Source: Hymenobacter setariae
Lineage (GTDB): Bacteria; Bacteroidota; Bacteroidia; Cytophagales; Hymenobacteraceae
Length of the DNA stretch: 64,000 nucleotides
Reading direction: 5' to 3'
Assembly (NCBI RefSeq): GCF_007713685.1
Contig: NZ_VMRJ01000003.1
Coordinates: 186,001 to 250,000 of the forward strand
Positions within the stretch are counted from its first letter, which is position 1, and each line of letters starts with the position of its first letter. The notes beneath the pieces were generated by a model. That model was given only the letters and a program-made list of their open reading frames with translations. It had not been told where the DNA came from and searched no databases. Shown piece after piece: positions 25,363 through 34,661 of the stretch. A program made the position numbers and the translations under genes.

Positions 25363-26691
25363 TTACACGATGGCTTTATCCACCTCTCGCTCTTCGAGTG
25401 GGGCCTTCACCTTACCGATGATGTAGCGCATGCCTTTGTCTTGGGTCACGTAGTTCCAAGCCCAGGTAATGAACACGGCAAAGCGGTTGCGGAAGCTCAC
25501 TAGGGCCAGCACGTGCACAAAGCTCCACGCTAGCCAGCCTATCCAGCCGGTGAGGTGGTATTGCTTGCCAAAGAGCTGAACATCGGCCAGGGCGCGGTGG
25601 CGGCCCACGGTGGCCATCGTGCCTTTGTCGTAGTAGTCGAAGGGCAGCATGGGCAGGCCCGACACTGCCCGCATGATGTTTTCGCCGAGGTGGCGGCCCT
25701 GCTGAATGGCTGGCTGCGCCACCTGCGGGTGGCCGTCGGGGTACTTTTCGGTGGCCATCTGGGCAATGTCGCCGATGGCAAACACGGTATCATAGCCCGC
25801 TACCCGGTTGACTTCGTTTACCTTGTAGCGGTTCGACTTAAGCAGTGCCTCGGGTTGCAGGCCCTTGATGGGGGCACCCGTGACGCCCGCCGCCCAAATG
25901 AGCGTGCGCGTGATGAGCTGCCGGCCAGAGTTGAGCGTAACGGTGTAGCCATCGTACGATTTCACGCGCTCCTCAAGTAGCACTTCTACGCCTAGGTCCT
26001 GTAAATACTGCCGGGCCTTCTCCGATACCTCGGCCGACATGCCCTTGAGCAGCACCGGGCCGCTTTGCACCACGTAGATGTCCATCTGCTTGAGGTCGAG
26101 CTCGCGGTAGTCACGCGGGAATACGTGGGCGCGCAGCTCGGCCAGGGCGCCCGCCATCTCCACGCCGGTGGGGCCGCCGCCCACTATCACAAAGTCGAGC
26201 ATGCTGTTGAGCTGCTCCTGGTCGCCGATTTGAAGGGCCTGCTCGAAGTGCGAAAGCAATGTGTTGCGCAGCTCAATGGCGTCGGTCACATTCTTGAGAG
26301 CAATGGCATGTTGGGCCATCTGCTCGTCGCCGAAGAAGTTGCTGGTAGTGCCAGTGGCCAGCACCAGGTAGTCGTAGCGGAGCAGTCCGATAGACGTCTC
26401 AACTACCTGAGCCGTAGCGTCGATGGACTCGACTTCGGCTAGGCGGAAGTAAAAATTTTGCTGTTCACCCAATATTTTGCGAAACGGCGATACGATGCTG
26501 TCAGGGTTGAGCCCCGCGGTGGCCACTTGGTAGAGCAGCGGCCAAAACCCGTGGTAATTCTGCTTGTCGATAAGCACCACCTGCACCGGCGCATTAGCCA
26601 GCGACTTAGCTAGCTCGAGGCCGCCAAAGCCGCCGCCCACAATAACTACGCGCGGCATGCCGAGGTCTTCAATCTTCGTAAGTCCTTCCAT
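25363..26691 (-). CDS. ndh: Type II NADH dehydrogenase (non-proton-pumping)
   Basis: A 442-residue flavoprotein that oxidises NADH and reduces menaquinone at the inner membrane. The FAD-binding VVIVGGGFGGLELAKSL lies near residue 14. The NADH-binding VIVGGGPTGVEMAGALAE lies near residue 165. The second FAD contact FAIGDIA is present, followed by AQPAIQQGRHLGENI. The C-terminal hydrophobic region (WIGWLAWSFVHVLALVSF and beyond) fits the membrane anchor of NDH-2. Length matches the family. The gene stands alone with its own terminator. Confidence 0.92.
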   Translation of the reverse strand: MEGLTKIEDLGMPRVVIVGGGFGGLELAKSLANAPVQVVLIDKQNYHGFWPLLYQVATAGLNPDSIVSPFRKILGEQQNFYFRLAEVESIDATAQVVETSIGLLRYDYLVLATGTTSNFFGDEQMAQHAIALKNVTDAIELRNTLLSHFEQALQIGDQEQLNSMLDFVIVGGGPTGVEMAGALAELRAHVFPRDYRELDLKQMDIYVVQSGPVLLKGMSAEVSEKARQYLQDLGVEVLLEERVKSYDGYTVTLNSGRQLITRTLIWAAGVTGAPIKGLQPEALLKSNRYKVNEVNRVAGYDTVFAIGDIAQMATEKYPDGHPQVAQPAIQQGRHLGENIMRAVSGLPMLPFDYYDKGTMATVGRHRALADVQLFGKQYHLTGWIGWLAWSFVHVLALVSFRNRFAVFITWAWNYVTQDKGMRYIIGKVKAPLEEREVDKAIV

Positions 26692-26840
26692 AAAAATAAA
26701 AAAGCGTAGAAGTAGGGCGTGCCGGCAGCCCGGCTGTAGATGAACAGAAACAGAAGCTAGCCGTACTTCTCGGGCTAACCTCCGGCAACCCGCTGCAAGC
26801 GAATGGAGTAAGCTAAGTACTAAAAATTCTCACTACAGTT

Positions 26841-27443
26841 ATGAAAAACATTCTTTTGGCCGTCGGGCTGGCCCTACTAACCGGCCTCTCAGCCTGCGCT
26901 CCGAAGGTTAACGTGGAGCAGCGTGCTAACGTTAACTTCAGCCGTTACCGCACCTTTGACTTTGCCGACACCGAAGTAAAAACCGATGGCGACAACAACC
27001 CATTGCTGCGCAGCTCCATCACCCAAGACCGCATCAAGCAAGCCATCGCGAGCGAGCTTAGCAAGCGCGGCTTGCGGCAAGTAGAAACCAACCCTGACTT
27101 CTTGGTATCGACGCACACCTTTGTGGAGAAAGCCGAGCGCACGGTGTACGACACCTACGGCGGCCCGGGCTACGCGTATCCTTACTCAGTGGGCTATCGC
27201 GGCCGGTTTTTGCCCATTAACTATGGCTACTGGTACACGCCTGCTTACTATAGCCAGCCTCGCACCGAGCAGTATCGCGAAGGCACGCTAGTAATTGACT
27301 TCATCGATGCCCGCACTAATAATCTGGTGTGGCGTGGTTCGGTAGCTGACCCGGTCGATGACGCTGGCCGCCTAGGTAGCGAATTCAGCAGAAATGCTAA
27401 GGATATCCTCGAAAAGTTTCCGGTAGCCGAAAAGAAAAGCTAA
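26841..27443 (+). CDS. DUF4136 lipoprotein
   Basis: A 200-residue lipoprotein (MKNILLAVGLALLTGLSAC, lipid-modified Cys19). The body matches DUF4136: an N-terminal FSRYRTFDFADTEV motif, a middle helix with RIKQAIASELSKRGL, and the closing LVIDFIDARTNNLVWRGSV. A Tyr/Gly/Pro-rich insert (~108-140) separates these parts. The domain is widespread in Bacteroidota and Proteobacteria and has no proven function. It is followed by a strong terminator. Confidence 0.88.
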   Translation: MKNILLAVGLALLTGLSACAPKVNVEQRANVNFSRYRTFDFADTEVKTDGDNNPLLRSSITQDRIKQAIASELSKRGLRQVETNPDFLVSTHTFVEKAERTVYDTYGGPGYAYPYSVGYRGRFLPINYGYWYTPAYYSQPRTEQYREGTLVIDFIDARTNNLVWRGSVADPVDDAGRLGSEFSRNAKDILEKFPVAEKKS

Positions 27444-27456
27444 CCTGGATGCCAGC

Positions 27457-27512
27457 TTAAGACAACAAAAAAGGTCCGCAACTGTAGTTGCGGACCTTTT
27501 TTGTTGTCTTAA
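27457..27512. terminator. Strong bidirectional terminator
   Basis: A near-perfect inverted repeat of ~27-nt arms (TTAAGACAACAAAAAAGGTC... and its complement) with an A-run before and a T-run after the GC stem GGTCCGCAACT. It works for the DUF4136 gene and could stop antisense transcription too. Confidence 0.92.
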
Positions 27513-27852
27513 AATCAGTTGCTCATAAGCTAAATCAACTATTAAATTGACTCACTGGCTAAGATTGCTTCAGCAGCCTAGCGCTTTTGATTGTGCAGCA
27601 AGTAGTAAGAGTAAAATATGCTCAACATTATTGCTTATATAGTATAATGATAAGTAGTAATTTATACTTAATTTTGAATCCAGTATAAGCTGCTCTTTTG
27701 AGTGGCTTATTTCCTGTGTGGCATTATGTAATGTTTTTGCTAACAAGGCTTCTGTGAGCTAGCTAACGCTGCGCAATCCTTTGCCTTTGTGCGCTGCTTA
27801 GAATAGCACCTAGGGCCTTTTATACACAGCCGTGATATATAAATAGATACTG
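27513..27852. other. AT-rich spacer before the FkbM gene
   Basis: 340 bp with no gene I can support. It is much more AT-rich than the rest of the window (e.g. TATATAGTATAATGATAAG). No clear TAnnTTTG element or repeat is seen. Confidence 0.6.
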
Positions 27853-28650
27853 ATGAACCCATTAAAAGCACTAGTTAAATCAGCTTTAGCCAGCAGAGCC
27901 CAGCGGCAAGTAATTCCGTTTAAGGATTTGATATATCTCGGTTCAGTCAACCACGGCTATCACGTTCCGGCTAGCTATTTAACCAGCGCTTCGGTGTGCT
28001 ATTGTGTAGGAGCCGGCACAGATATCTCTTTGGATACAGAGCTAGCGTCCAAATTCAACTCACAGGTATTTGTGTTTGACCCTATGCCATACGCCTTGGC
28101 TCATTTCACTGATTTAGTAAAGAGTGTAGAGGCAGGCAAGAAATTCTATGCTGATAGGGATAAAACTGGGTACGCGTACACGATAAGTTCTGAAGCGCTT
28201 ACTGACGTAAAGTACTGTGGAACTGGTGTATGGAATGAGAAGAAGAAAGTCAAGTTCTATGTGCCGGCCCGAGATAACTACGCCGGGCATTCCATTACTA
28301 ATCTACAGAAGACCGAAGAGTATATAGAGGCCCCCGTAGATACACTCGTAAATATTATGCGCGAGCTAGGGCACTCGCAACTCGACTTATTGAAGCTGGA
28401 GATTGAAGGCTCTGAATACACTGTTATTGAAGACGTATTAGTAAATAAAGTAGACGTAAAAATTATATTAGTAGAGTTTGACGAATTCCATCATCGGGGA
28501 GGGTTTGCGCGGTTTCTGGCAATTCGCAACATTGAAAAATCATCGCAAAAATTGCTTAAGGAGGGGTACAAGCTAGTGCATTCGCTTAACTTTTATAAGC
28601 GAACATTCATTAGGGAGGATATTCTTAACGAGCTAGTTGGCCGCTGCTAG
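27853..28650 (+). CDS. FkbM-family methyltransferase
   Basis: A 265-residue SAM-dependent methyltransferase. It shows the motif-I region SVCYCVGAGTDISLD, VFVFDPMPYA, and the family-typical LDLLKLEIEGSEYTVIEDVL. FkbM proteins methylate hydroxyl groups on sugars or polyketides and are common in glycan loci. Here it stands alone. Codon use is AT-rich (many AAA, TTA, ATT codons) unlike both neighbours, and the upstream spacer is AT-rich too, which suggests lateral acquisition. Its stop abuts the stop of the next, opposite gene without a spacer. Confidence 0.87.
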   Translation: MNPLKALVKSALASRAQRQVIPFKDLIYLGSVNHGYHVPASYLTSASVCYCVGAGTDISLDTELASKFNSQVFVFDPMPYALAHFTDLVKSVEAGKKFYADRDKTGYAYTISSEALTDVKYCGTGVWNEKKKVKFYVPARDNYAGHSITNLQKTEEYIEAPVDTLVNIMRELGHSQLDLLKLEIEGSEYTVIEDVLVNKVDVKIILVEFDEFHHRGGFARFLAIRNIEKSSQKLLKEGYKLVHSLNFYKRTFIREDILNELVGRC

Positions 28651-30357
28651 TTAACCACGGCCTTTCTCGTAAAAGAACTCACTTGCGCCAGCGGCCCCGC
28701 GCCGTTGCTGAGCTTCCTGCGCTCGCAACTCTACGCGCCGAATTTTACCGCTAATGGTCTTAGGTAGCTCGGACACGAACTCCAGGATGCGGGGCATTTT
28801 GTAAGGTGAGAGATGCTCGCGGCAGTAAGTAAATAGTTCTTGCGCTAGCTCGGCCGATGAGTCTAAACCTGGGCGAAGGATGACGAAAGCTTTGATTTCG
28901 TGGCCTTTGATGGCATGAGGCGAGCCCACCACGGCGGCTTCTACCACGGCGGGGTGCTCGACGAGCACGCTCTCGACCTCGAAGGGCCCAATGCGGTAGT
29001 CGCTCGATTTAATAACGTCGTCGTCGCGGCCCACAAACCAGAGGTAGCCGTCAGGGTCGCGGTAGGCTTTGTCGCCGGTGTAGTAGAGGCCGTGCCGAAA
29101 CACGCTGGCCGCCCGCTCGGGCTCGCCAAAATAGCCGGTGAATAAGCCGTTGGGCCGGCCCGTATCGGTGCGCACGGCAATGTGGCCCTCGGCTAGGTCG
29201 GGCAGGAGGTGGCCCTCATCGTCGGCTATCACCACATCGTACATAAACGAGGGGTGGCCCATGCTACCTAGGCGCACGGGGGCACCGGGCAGGTTGTAAA
29301 CCATGGCCGTGCTCTCCGACTGCCCGTAGCCGTCGCGGATGAGCTGGCCCGTGCCGCGCTGCCACGCCTCAATCACTTCGGGATTAAGCGGTTCGCCTGC
29401 GCTTACGCACTCGCGAAAGCTGAACTTATACTTCCCTAGGTCTCCTAGCACCAGCAGGCGCAGTACCGTGGGCGGCGCGCAAAATGTGGTGACTTGCTCT
29501 CGCGCCAGCGCTGCCAGCAGCGGCTCGGCCGCAAAGCGCCCACTGCCCTGGTACACCACCAGCGTGGCCCCCACGCTGAGTGGCGCAAAGAAGCTACTCC
29601 AGGCGAACTTGGCCCAGCCCGACTGCGAGATATTGCAGTGCCTATCCTGGGGGCGCAGCCCTATCCAGGCGGCGGTGCTGAGGTGGCCTACGGGATACGA
29701 AAAGTGCGTATGCGTCACCACCTTGGGCAGACCTGTGGTGCCTGAGGTGAAGAACAAAAACAGCGGGTCGTCGGCGCGAGTGGGGGCAGCTTCGGCGTGG
29801 GCGGGCAGCCCGGCGGTGCCCGCAAAGCTTACCCAGCCGGGGCGCTGCACGCTCGGCCCGCCTACCAGCATCTTGAGGCGAATGGTCTGACCTAGGGCCT
29901 GCTCGGCAGCGTCGATTTTGGCGGCGTTGTCGAGGTCGGCCACTACCACGGCGGGCAGCAGGCGGCCAAAACGATATTCTAGGTCCTTGATGGTGAGAAT
30001 ACTGGCGGCCGGAATCAATACCTGCCCGCCTTTGATGCCCGCCATGTAAGTGTCCCACAGCTCGGCGCACACGGGCACCATCAGTAGCACGGCCTCTTGG
30101 GGGCGCACGCCAGCCCCGCGCCAAAAGTTGAGCAGGCGGTTGGCGCGGGCGGCCAGCTCGGCGTAAGTTATTTCTTGGTGGCCAGCGTCGTCGGCCAGCA
30201 CCAGGGCCGCTTTAGCGGGTTGCGTGGCCACGTGCAAGCCCTCTAGGATGTCGGCCGTCCAATTAAAAAATTCGGGCTTTGGAACGGGTAAAGTAGATAG
30301 CTCGTGGTAGGTGCCAGCCTCCGCAATTTGCTGGAAGCGCCGAAAATAAGCTTGCAT
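28651..30357 (-). CDS. AMP-forming acyl-CoA synthetase (ACS/ACSM-like)
   Basis: A 568-residue adenylate-forming enzyme from ATG 30357 (MQAYFRRFQQIAEAG). A longer start at 30399 adds a Pro-rich stretch I do not trust. The P-loop-like TSGTTGLPKVV, the hinge YTGDKAYRDPDGYLWFVGRDDDVIKSSDYRIGP and the catalytic lysine in PKTISGKI are all present. The GRDDDVIKSSDYRIGPFEVES form is typical of acetyl- and medium-chain acyl-CoA synthetases. It would activate a carboxylic acid to its CoA thioester. Chain length cannot be read from the sequence. Confidence 0.9.
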   Translation of the reverse strand: MQAYFRRFQQIAEAGTYHELSTLPVPKPEFFNWTADILEGLHVATQPAKAALVLADDAGHQEITYAELAARANRLLNFWRGAGVRPQEAVLLMVPVCAELWDTYMAGIKGGQVLIPAASILTIKDLEYRFGRLLPAVVVADLDNAAKIDAAEQALGQTIRLKMLVGGPSVQRPGWVSFAGTAGLPAHAEAAPTRADDPLFLFFTSGTTGLPKVVTHTHFSYPVGHLSTAAWIGLRPQDRHCNISQSGWAKFAWSSFFAPLSVGATLVVYQGSGRFAAEPLLAALAREQVTTFCAPPTVLRLLVLGDLGKYKFSFRECVSAGEPLNPEVIEAWQRGTGQLIRDGYGQSESTAMVYNLPGAPVRLGSMGHPSFMYDVVIADDEGHLLPDLAEGHIAVRTDTGRPNGLFTGYFGEPERAASVFRHGLYYTGDKAYRDPDGYLWFVGRDDDVIKSSDYRIGPFEVESVLVEHPAVVEAAVVGSPHAIKGHEIKAFVILRPGLDSSAELAQELFTYCREHLSPYKMPRILEFVSELPKTISGKIRRVELRAQEAQQRRGAAGASEFFYEKGRG

Positions 30358-30475
30358 AGGACCTAGGGCGTGGGTGGGTGGGGGAGAGTGGGACAACAAC
30401 CGCCCCGGTGGGCGGAACGAATTGCAGGGGGGCGGAAGTTAGTACGAAACTTCTAGCCTTGTTAAATTGCCCTTC

Positions 30476-30934
30476 ATGAACGCATTACCGCTTGTTTCGC
30501 TGCTGCTGGGTAGCCTCGCGCTGGGGTCTGCCGTGCCGGCCGCCCCGCCCGCTGCCCCCGCTACCGAAACCGTAACGGTGGTGGTATCATCCTTGGCCTC
30601 GACCAGCTCCATTGTGAAGCTGAACTTCTACAACTCGCCCGACAAGTTCTTGAAAGACGGGCAAATGGCCATTCGCATGGTCGTGCGGCCCGATGGCAAG
30701 AGCACTCTGTCGATTCCGGTGGCGCTGGCACCCGGCGAGTGGGCTGTGGCCTTGTCGCAAGACCTGAACAACAACGACAAGCTCGACAAAAACTTTCTAG
30801 GGATTCCTACCGAGCCCTTTGCCTTCTCCAACAACGTGAAGCCGCGCCTCTCGGCGCCGCGCTTCGAGGAGTGCAAGTTCACGGTGACCGGGCCCGGCCA
30901 AGTCGTGACTATCAACGACTGGAACGACTTTTAG
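30476..30934 (+). CDS. DUF2141 secreted protein
   Basis: A 152-residue protein from ATG 30476 (MNALPLVSLLLGSLALGSAVPA, signal peptide). The frame also allows a TTG nine bases earlier. It matches DUF2141: KLNFYNSPDKFL, VALSQDLNNNDKLDKNFLGIPTEPFAFSNN and KFTVTGPGQVVTI. The domain is periplasmic or extracellular with no known activity. The DxNxNxKLD segment looks like a calcium-binding loop. The last four bases overlap the opposite-strand YdeI-like gene. Confidence 0.88.
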   Translation: MNALPLVSLLLGSLALGSAVPAAPPAAPATETVTVVVSSLASTSSIVKLNFYNSPDKFLKDGQMAIRMVVRPDGKSTLSIPVALAPGEWAVALSQDLNNNDKLDKNFLGIPTEPFAFSNNVKPRLSAPRFEECKFTVTGPGQVVTINDWNDF

Positions 30935-31425
30935 GCCCGAAAGGGATGGCTGCCGTGCGCTAGGCGCTCAGCCAGCTCTACGGCGTAGCGGGCACGGGTT
31001 TCGGGGCGCTTGGCATCGGCCACTTTGCGGGCTATGGCCCGGCGCATGGCCCCATTCTGCCGCGCAAACGCCGCTTCGGCCTCGGGCCAGGCACCTAGGG
31101 CTTCGGCTAGCTCGTCGGGAAGGTCCACGTGGTCCGGGTCCGGGTCGGGCGTCAGGCTCACGTCTACGTCTTGCCCAATGGCAATGCCTAGCTGCTGGCA
31201 CAAATCTTTGCGCAGCATGAGGTAGCGCCCGCCGCCCTCCAGCGGCAGCAAACCCAGGCGCACGGCGTGGCCATTGAGGGTGGCTACCACGCGCTTGGTG
31301 GCCTTGCCGCCTACGGCCAGCCACGCCGCCTCGGGCACCACAAGTATCTGCGTAGGCATGAAGCTAGGGCCACCAGCTTCGAGCAGTGCCCGGAAAGTAG
31401 CAGAGGGCAAGGTGTTAGTACTCAT
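30931..31425 (-). CDS. DUF1905/YdeI-like (bacteriocin-protection family) protein
   Basis: A 164-residue protein from ATG 31425 (MSTNTLPSATFRALLEAGG). The first ~95 residues form a DUF1905 small beta-barrel (FMPTQILVVPE, KRVVATLNGHAVRLGLLPL, LRKDLCQQLGIAIGQDVDVSL). The rest is a YdeI/OmpD-associated helical tail (LAEALGAWPEAEAAFARQ, with the KRPETRARYAVELAERLAHG segment). The role is unclear in general; some homologues are linked to bacteriocin tolerance. It lies 11 bp after the DUF6624 gene and is probably in the proB-proA transcript. Confidence 0.82.
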   Translation of the reverse strand: MSTNTLPSATFRALLEAGGPSFMPTQILVVPEAAWLAVGGKATKRVVATLNGHAVRLGLLPLEGGGRYLMLRKDLCQQLGIAIGQDVDVSLTPDPDPDHVDLPDELAEALGAWPEAEAAFARQNGAMRRAIARKVADAKRPETRARYAVELAERLAHGSHPFRA

Positions 31426-31436
31426 ACTACTGCTAA

Positions 31437-32144
31437 TTAACGAAGCTGTGCAGCCAGCTGCGCGGCTTCCTGCTGAAGCCAAAGGGCATACTCAAGGGTA
31501 GCGGGCTGGGCCGGGAAGCCCTTGGCTGCGGCGCTCTGTGCCAGTGTGGTGGTGAAGCCCGCTTGGCGCCGGCGCTTGTCTACGTGCGCTAAGTCTTGGA
31601 TGGGCCACACGAAGGCAATGGTATGCTGCCGGCCAGTGGCGTGGTCGAGCACGGTGTAGCCAGTGGTTTGGGTGCCGTACACTTGCTCCTGGCCGTCGTC
31701 CATGAGCTTGCGGTCGAGCATCTGGGCGTAGAGAGGGTAGGGAATTTCGCCGGCTTCGGCGGCACCCTGCACCCAAATGAGGTACTGCGGAATCTTGTCA
31801 GAGTGTTGCAGCACCGCCCATGCAGCTTCGTTAGTAGGGCTGCCCACCAGGCTCTTGCCTGGGTAGCCATAGCGCCAAATGATGTCTTCCACGCGGCGCA
31901 GGTTGGTGCTGTCGGTGCGGTGCATAGCGGCCAGCACGTAGCTAGACACCTGTGCCTTTGGCACCTGCAACACGGTCGCCAGCGAGTCGGCCTTGCCCTT
32001 CCGAAATCGAGCCATGAGCTTGCGATACCGTAGGTCTTCGCCCCGAATGCTATCCAGCTCGTGCTGCAAGCGCCGGTCGGGGGGGCGCTGGGCCAGGGCC
32101 GGTAGCGCCGCCAGGCTGAGTAGCAAGTACAATAGCAGTTTCAT
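31437..32144 (-). CDS. DUF6624 secreted protein
   Basis: A 235-residue protein from ATG 32144 (MKLLLYLLLSLAALPALAQ, signal peptide). The core matches DUF6624: ELDSIRGEDLRYRK, then IIWRYGYPGKSLVGSPTNEAAWAVLQHSD, and DRKLMDDGQEQVYGTQ. The domain is frequent in Bacteroidota and uncharacterised. It begins 34 bp after the proA stop, so it is probably cotranscribed with proline synthesis, with no functional link visible. Confidence 0.78.
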   Translation of the reverse strand: MKLLLYLLLSLAALPALAQRPPDRRLQHELDSIRGEDLRYRKLMARFRKGKADSLATVLQVPKAQVSSYVLAAMHRTDSTNLRRVEDIIWRYGYPGKSLVGSPTNEAAWAVLQHSDKIPQYLIWVQGAAEAGEIPYPLYAQMLDRKLMDDGQEQVYGTQTTGYTVLDHATGRQHTIAFVWPIQDLAHVDKRRRQAGFTTTLAQSAAAKGFPAQPATLEYALWLQQEAAQLAAQLR

Positions 32145-32178
32145 GAGCAAATGAGCCTGAGTTGTCTTCCTAGGTTGC

Positions 32179-33432
32179 TTAGCCTTGCCGCACCTGCCCT
32201 TGGCCGCGCACCAGCCACTTGTAGCTGGTGAGCTCGGCCAGGCCCATGGGACCGCGGGCGTGCAGCTTCTGAGTGCTGATGCCAATTTCGGCACCTAAGC
32301 CAAACTGCGCCCCATCGGTGAAGGCCGTGGAGGCATTGGCGTACACGGCTGCGGCATCGACCAGCCGCAAAAACTGGTCGATGTGCGCCTCGTCTTCGCT
32401 CACAATGGCCTCGCTGTGGCGCGAGCCGTGGCGGGCAATGTGGTCGAGCGCCGCGCTTAGGTCGGGCACGGTCTTTACGGCTAGCTTGTAATCTAAAAAC
32501 TCGGTGCCAAAATGCGCCTCGGTGGCCTCGGCCAGCAGCTCGGCGGGATAGGCGCCGCTGAGCGCAGCATAGGCCGGTGCATCGGCAAAAACCTGCACCT
32601 GCGCCTCAATCAGCGGTGCCAGCAGGGCCGGTAGGTCAGCCAGGCGGCTCTCATGCAGGAGCAAGCAATCAAGCGAGTTGCACACGCTCACGCGGCGGGT
32701 TTTGGCGTTGGCTACAATGGCGCGGCCCTTGCCTAGGTCACCAGTTTCGTCGAAGTACGTGTGGACCACGCCGGCCCCGGTTTCGATAACTGGCACCCGC
32801 GCATTCTTGCGCACGAAGTCAATGAGCCCCTGGCTGCCCCGCGGAATGACCACATCGACGTAGCCCACCGCCGTGAGAAGGGCCTCGGTAGCGGCGCGCT
32901 CGGGTGGCAGTAGGGTCACGGCGGCCAGCGGCACGCCGTGCTGCGCCAGCACTGGCCCCGCTACCGCTAGCAGCGCAGCATTAGAGTCGGCGGCATCGGA
33001 GCCGCCCTTGAGCAGGCAGGCGTTACCGGTTTTGAGGCACAGCGCCAGGCTGTCAAACGTCACGTTGGGCCGCGCCTCGTAGATGATGCCCACCACGCCG
33101 AGTGGCACGCGCACCTTGGTCAGCTGCAAGCCGTTGGGTAGCGTTTGTTCGCTGAGGGTGGCACCTAGGGGCGAGGGCAGGCCGGCTACGTTGCGCAGGT
33201 CTTGAGCCATGCCTTGCAGGCGCTCGGGCGTGAGGCGCAGGCGGTCGTGGCGTGGGTCGGTGGCGGGCATACGCGCCAAGTCCTTGGCGTTCTCGGCCAG
33301 CAAAAAGTCGGTATGCGCCACCGTGGCGTCGGCTAGGTCGCGCAGCACGGCATCGATGGTAGCGGGTGCTACGGCCACTAAGGCACGGCTAGCTTGCTGC
33401 GTAGCATCGAAAAAGGCAGAATAATCAGTCAT
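32179..33432 (-). CDS. proA: Glutamate-5-semialdehyde dehydrogenase (gamma-glutamyl phosphate reductase)
   Basis: A 417-residue enzyme of proline synthesis. It reduces glutamyl-5-phosphate with NADPH to the semialdehyde. The start is ATG 33432 ([18 protein letters not shown]). Visible motifs are [37 protein letters not shown] and the active-site cysteine in [13 protein letters not shown]. The C-terminal [19 protein letters not shown] is diagnostic. It lies 106 bp downstream of proB on the same strand. Confidence 0.96.
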   Translation of the reverse strand: MTDYSAFFDATQQASRALVAVAPATIDAVLRDLADATVAHTDFLLAENAKDLARMPATDPRHDRLRLTPERLQGMAQDLRNVAGLPSPLGATLSEQTLPNGLQLTKVRVPLGVVGIIYEARPNVTFDSLALCLKTGNACLLKGGSDAADSNAALLAVAGPVLAQHGVPLAAVTLLPPERAATEALLTAVGYVDVVIPRGSQGLIDFVRKNARVPVIETGAGVVHTYFDETGDLGKGRAIVANAKTRRVSVCNSLDCLLLHESRLADLPALLAPLIEAQVQVFADAPAYAALSGAYPAELLAEATEAHFGTEFLDYKLAVKTVPDLSAALDHIARHGSRHSEAIVSEDEAHIDQFLRLVDAAAVYANASTAFTDGAQFGLGAEIGISTQKLHARGPMGLAELTSYKWLVRGQGQVRQG

Positions 33433-33538
33433 GAGGCGATGAAACAAGCGCTTCACAAAGTACGGCGCTGCTGCCTAACCCCGCGCCTTAGGTCGGCTTA
33501 CTGACTGATTTTCTGGCCCAGCAGGTCAACTCTGGTGG

Positions 33539-34624
33539 CTAGCCCTCGGCAGTCAGAAAGAGATAATCGTAGTGCACCAGCGGGCGCTGGCCATGCTGGC
33601 CCAGCCGCTCGCGGGCCTTGTCGGCGCCGTACTCGGCTAGGCCGAACCCTAGGGCATGATTCTGTTCATCGACTAGGCGCACGAGGTCGCCTTTTTGGAA
33701 ATCGCCATCAATGCGTACTACACCAACCGGCAGCAGACTGGTAGCTTGACCAGAAGTCAGCAGGGCGGCGCGGGCGCCGGAGTTTACGTGCACAGTAGCT
33801 TGGGCAGTTTGGGCGTGGGCCAGCCACTTCTTAGTGCCCGAGGCACGCTTGCTGGGCTGAAACCAAGTGCTGATGGCCGTTTCGGCCAAGATGCCGGGCA
33901 GAATGTCGGGCGTTTTACCGTTGGCAATGTGCACGCTGATACCTAGGCGGGCCACCTTGTGCGCAATGGAGCACTTGGTGAGCATGCCGCCACGCCCAAA
34001 CTGCGAGCGCGTAGCCGTCACAAACTCGGCAAAGCCCGTGTCGGCCGGCGCAATGTGCCGAATAACCTGCGCCCCCGGCCGCGACGGGTCGCCGTCAAAA
34101 ATGCCATCCACGTTGCTCAAAATGAGCAGCGCGTCGGCATTTAGCATACTCGCTACTAATCCTGCCAGCTCATCGTTATCGGTAAACATGAGCTCGGTGA
34201 CCGAAATTACATCATTCTCATTTACAATGGGAATGACATTTTGCTGCAACAGCTCCTGAAAGCAGTTCTGCATGTTCTGGTAGTGCTGGCGGTCGCGAAA
34301 GTCCTCCTTGGTCACCAGTACCTGCGCGCCTAGTAGCCCGTGCGGGGCCAGTAGCGCGGCATAGAGGCTCAGCAGCTTTACCTGGCCCACGGCGGCCAGC
34401 AGCTGGCGGCTGCGCACAGCATCAGCTTTAGGCGGCAGCGTGATGAGGCTGCGACCCGCCGCCACCGCGCCCGACGATACTAAAATGACCTCGCAGCGCT
34501 GGCTTTTCAGGCCCACTATCTGGTTCACCAGCTGGGCCATGCGGTCCTCATCGGGCAGGCCATTGGCTTGGGTGAGGACGTTAGAACCGATTTTAACAAC
34601 GAGGCGGCGGTAGGGCAGGGGCAT
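33539..34624 (-). CDS. proB: Glutamate 5-kinase
   Basis: A 361-residue protein from ATG 34624 (MPLPYRRLVVKIGSNVL). It phosphorylates glutamate, the first and feedback-inhibited step of proline synthesis. The amino-acid-kinase domain shows VVKIGSNVLT, VSSGAVAAGR, NENDVISV and LTKCSIAHKVAR. A C-terminal PUA domain begins near residue 275 (HVNSGARAALLT). The full-length enzyme including PUA is present. A long palindrome (34662-34759) lies just upstream. Confidence 0.95.
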   Translation of the reverse strand: MPLPYRRLVVKIGSNVLTQANGLPDEDRMAQLVNQIVGLKSQRCEVILVSSGAVAAGRSLITLPPKADAVRSRQLLAAVGQVKLLSLYAALLAPHGLLGAQVLVTKEDFRDRQHYQNMQNCFQELLQQNVIPIVNENDVISVTELMFTDNDELAGLVASMLNADALLILSNVDGIFDGDPSRPGAQVIRHIAPADTGFAEFVTATRSQFGRGGMLTKCSIAHKVARLGISVHIANGKTPDILPGILAETAISTWFQPSKRASGTKKWLAHAQTAQATVHVNSGARAALLTSGQATSLLPVGVVRIDGDFQKGDLVRLVDEQNHALGFGLAEYGADKARERLGQHGQRPLVHYDYLFLTAEG

Positions 34625-34661
34625 GGGGCAAAAATAGAAACGCCTCCTCGCCAAACACCTA

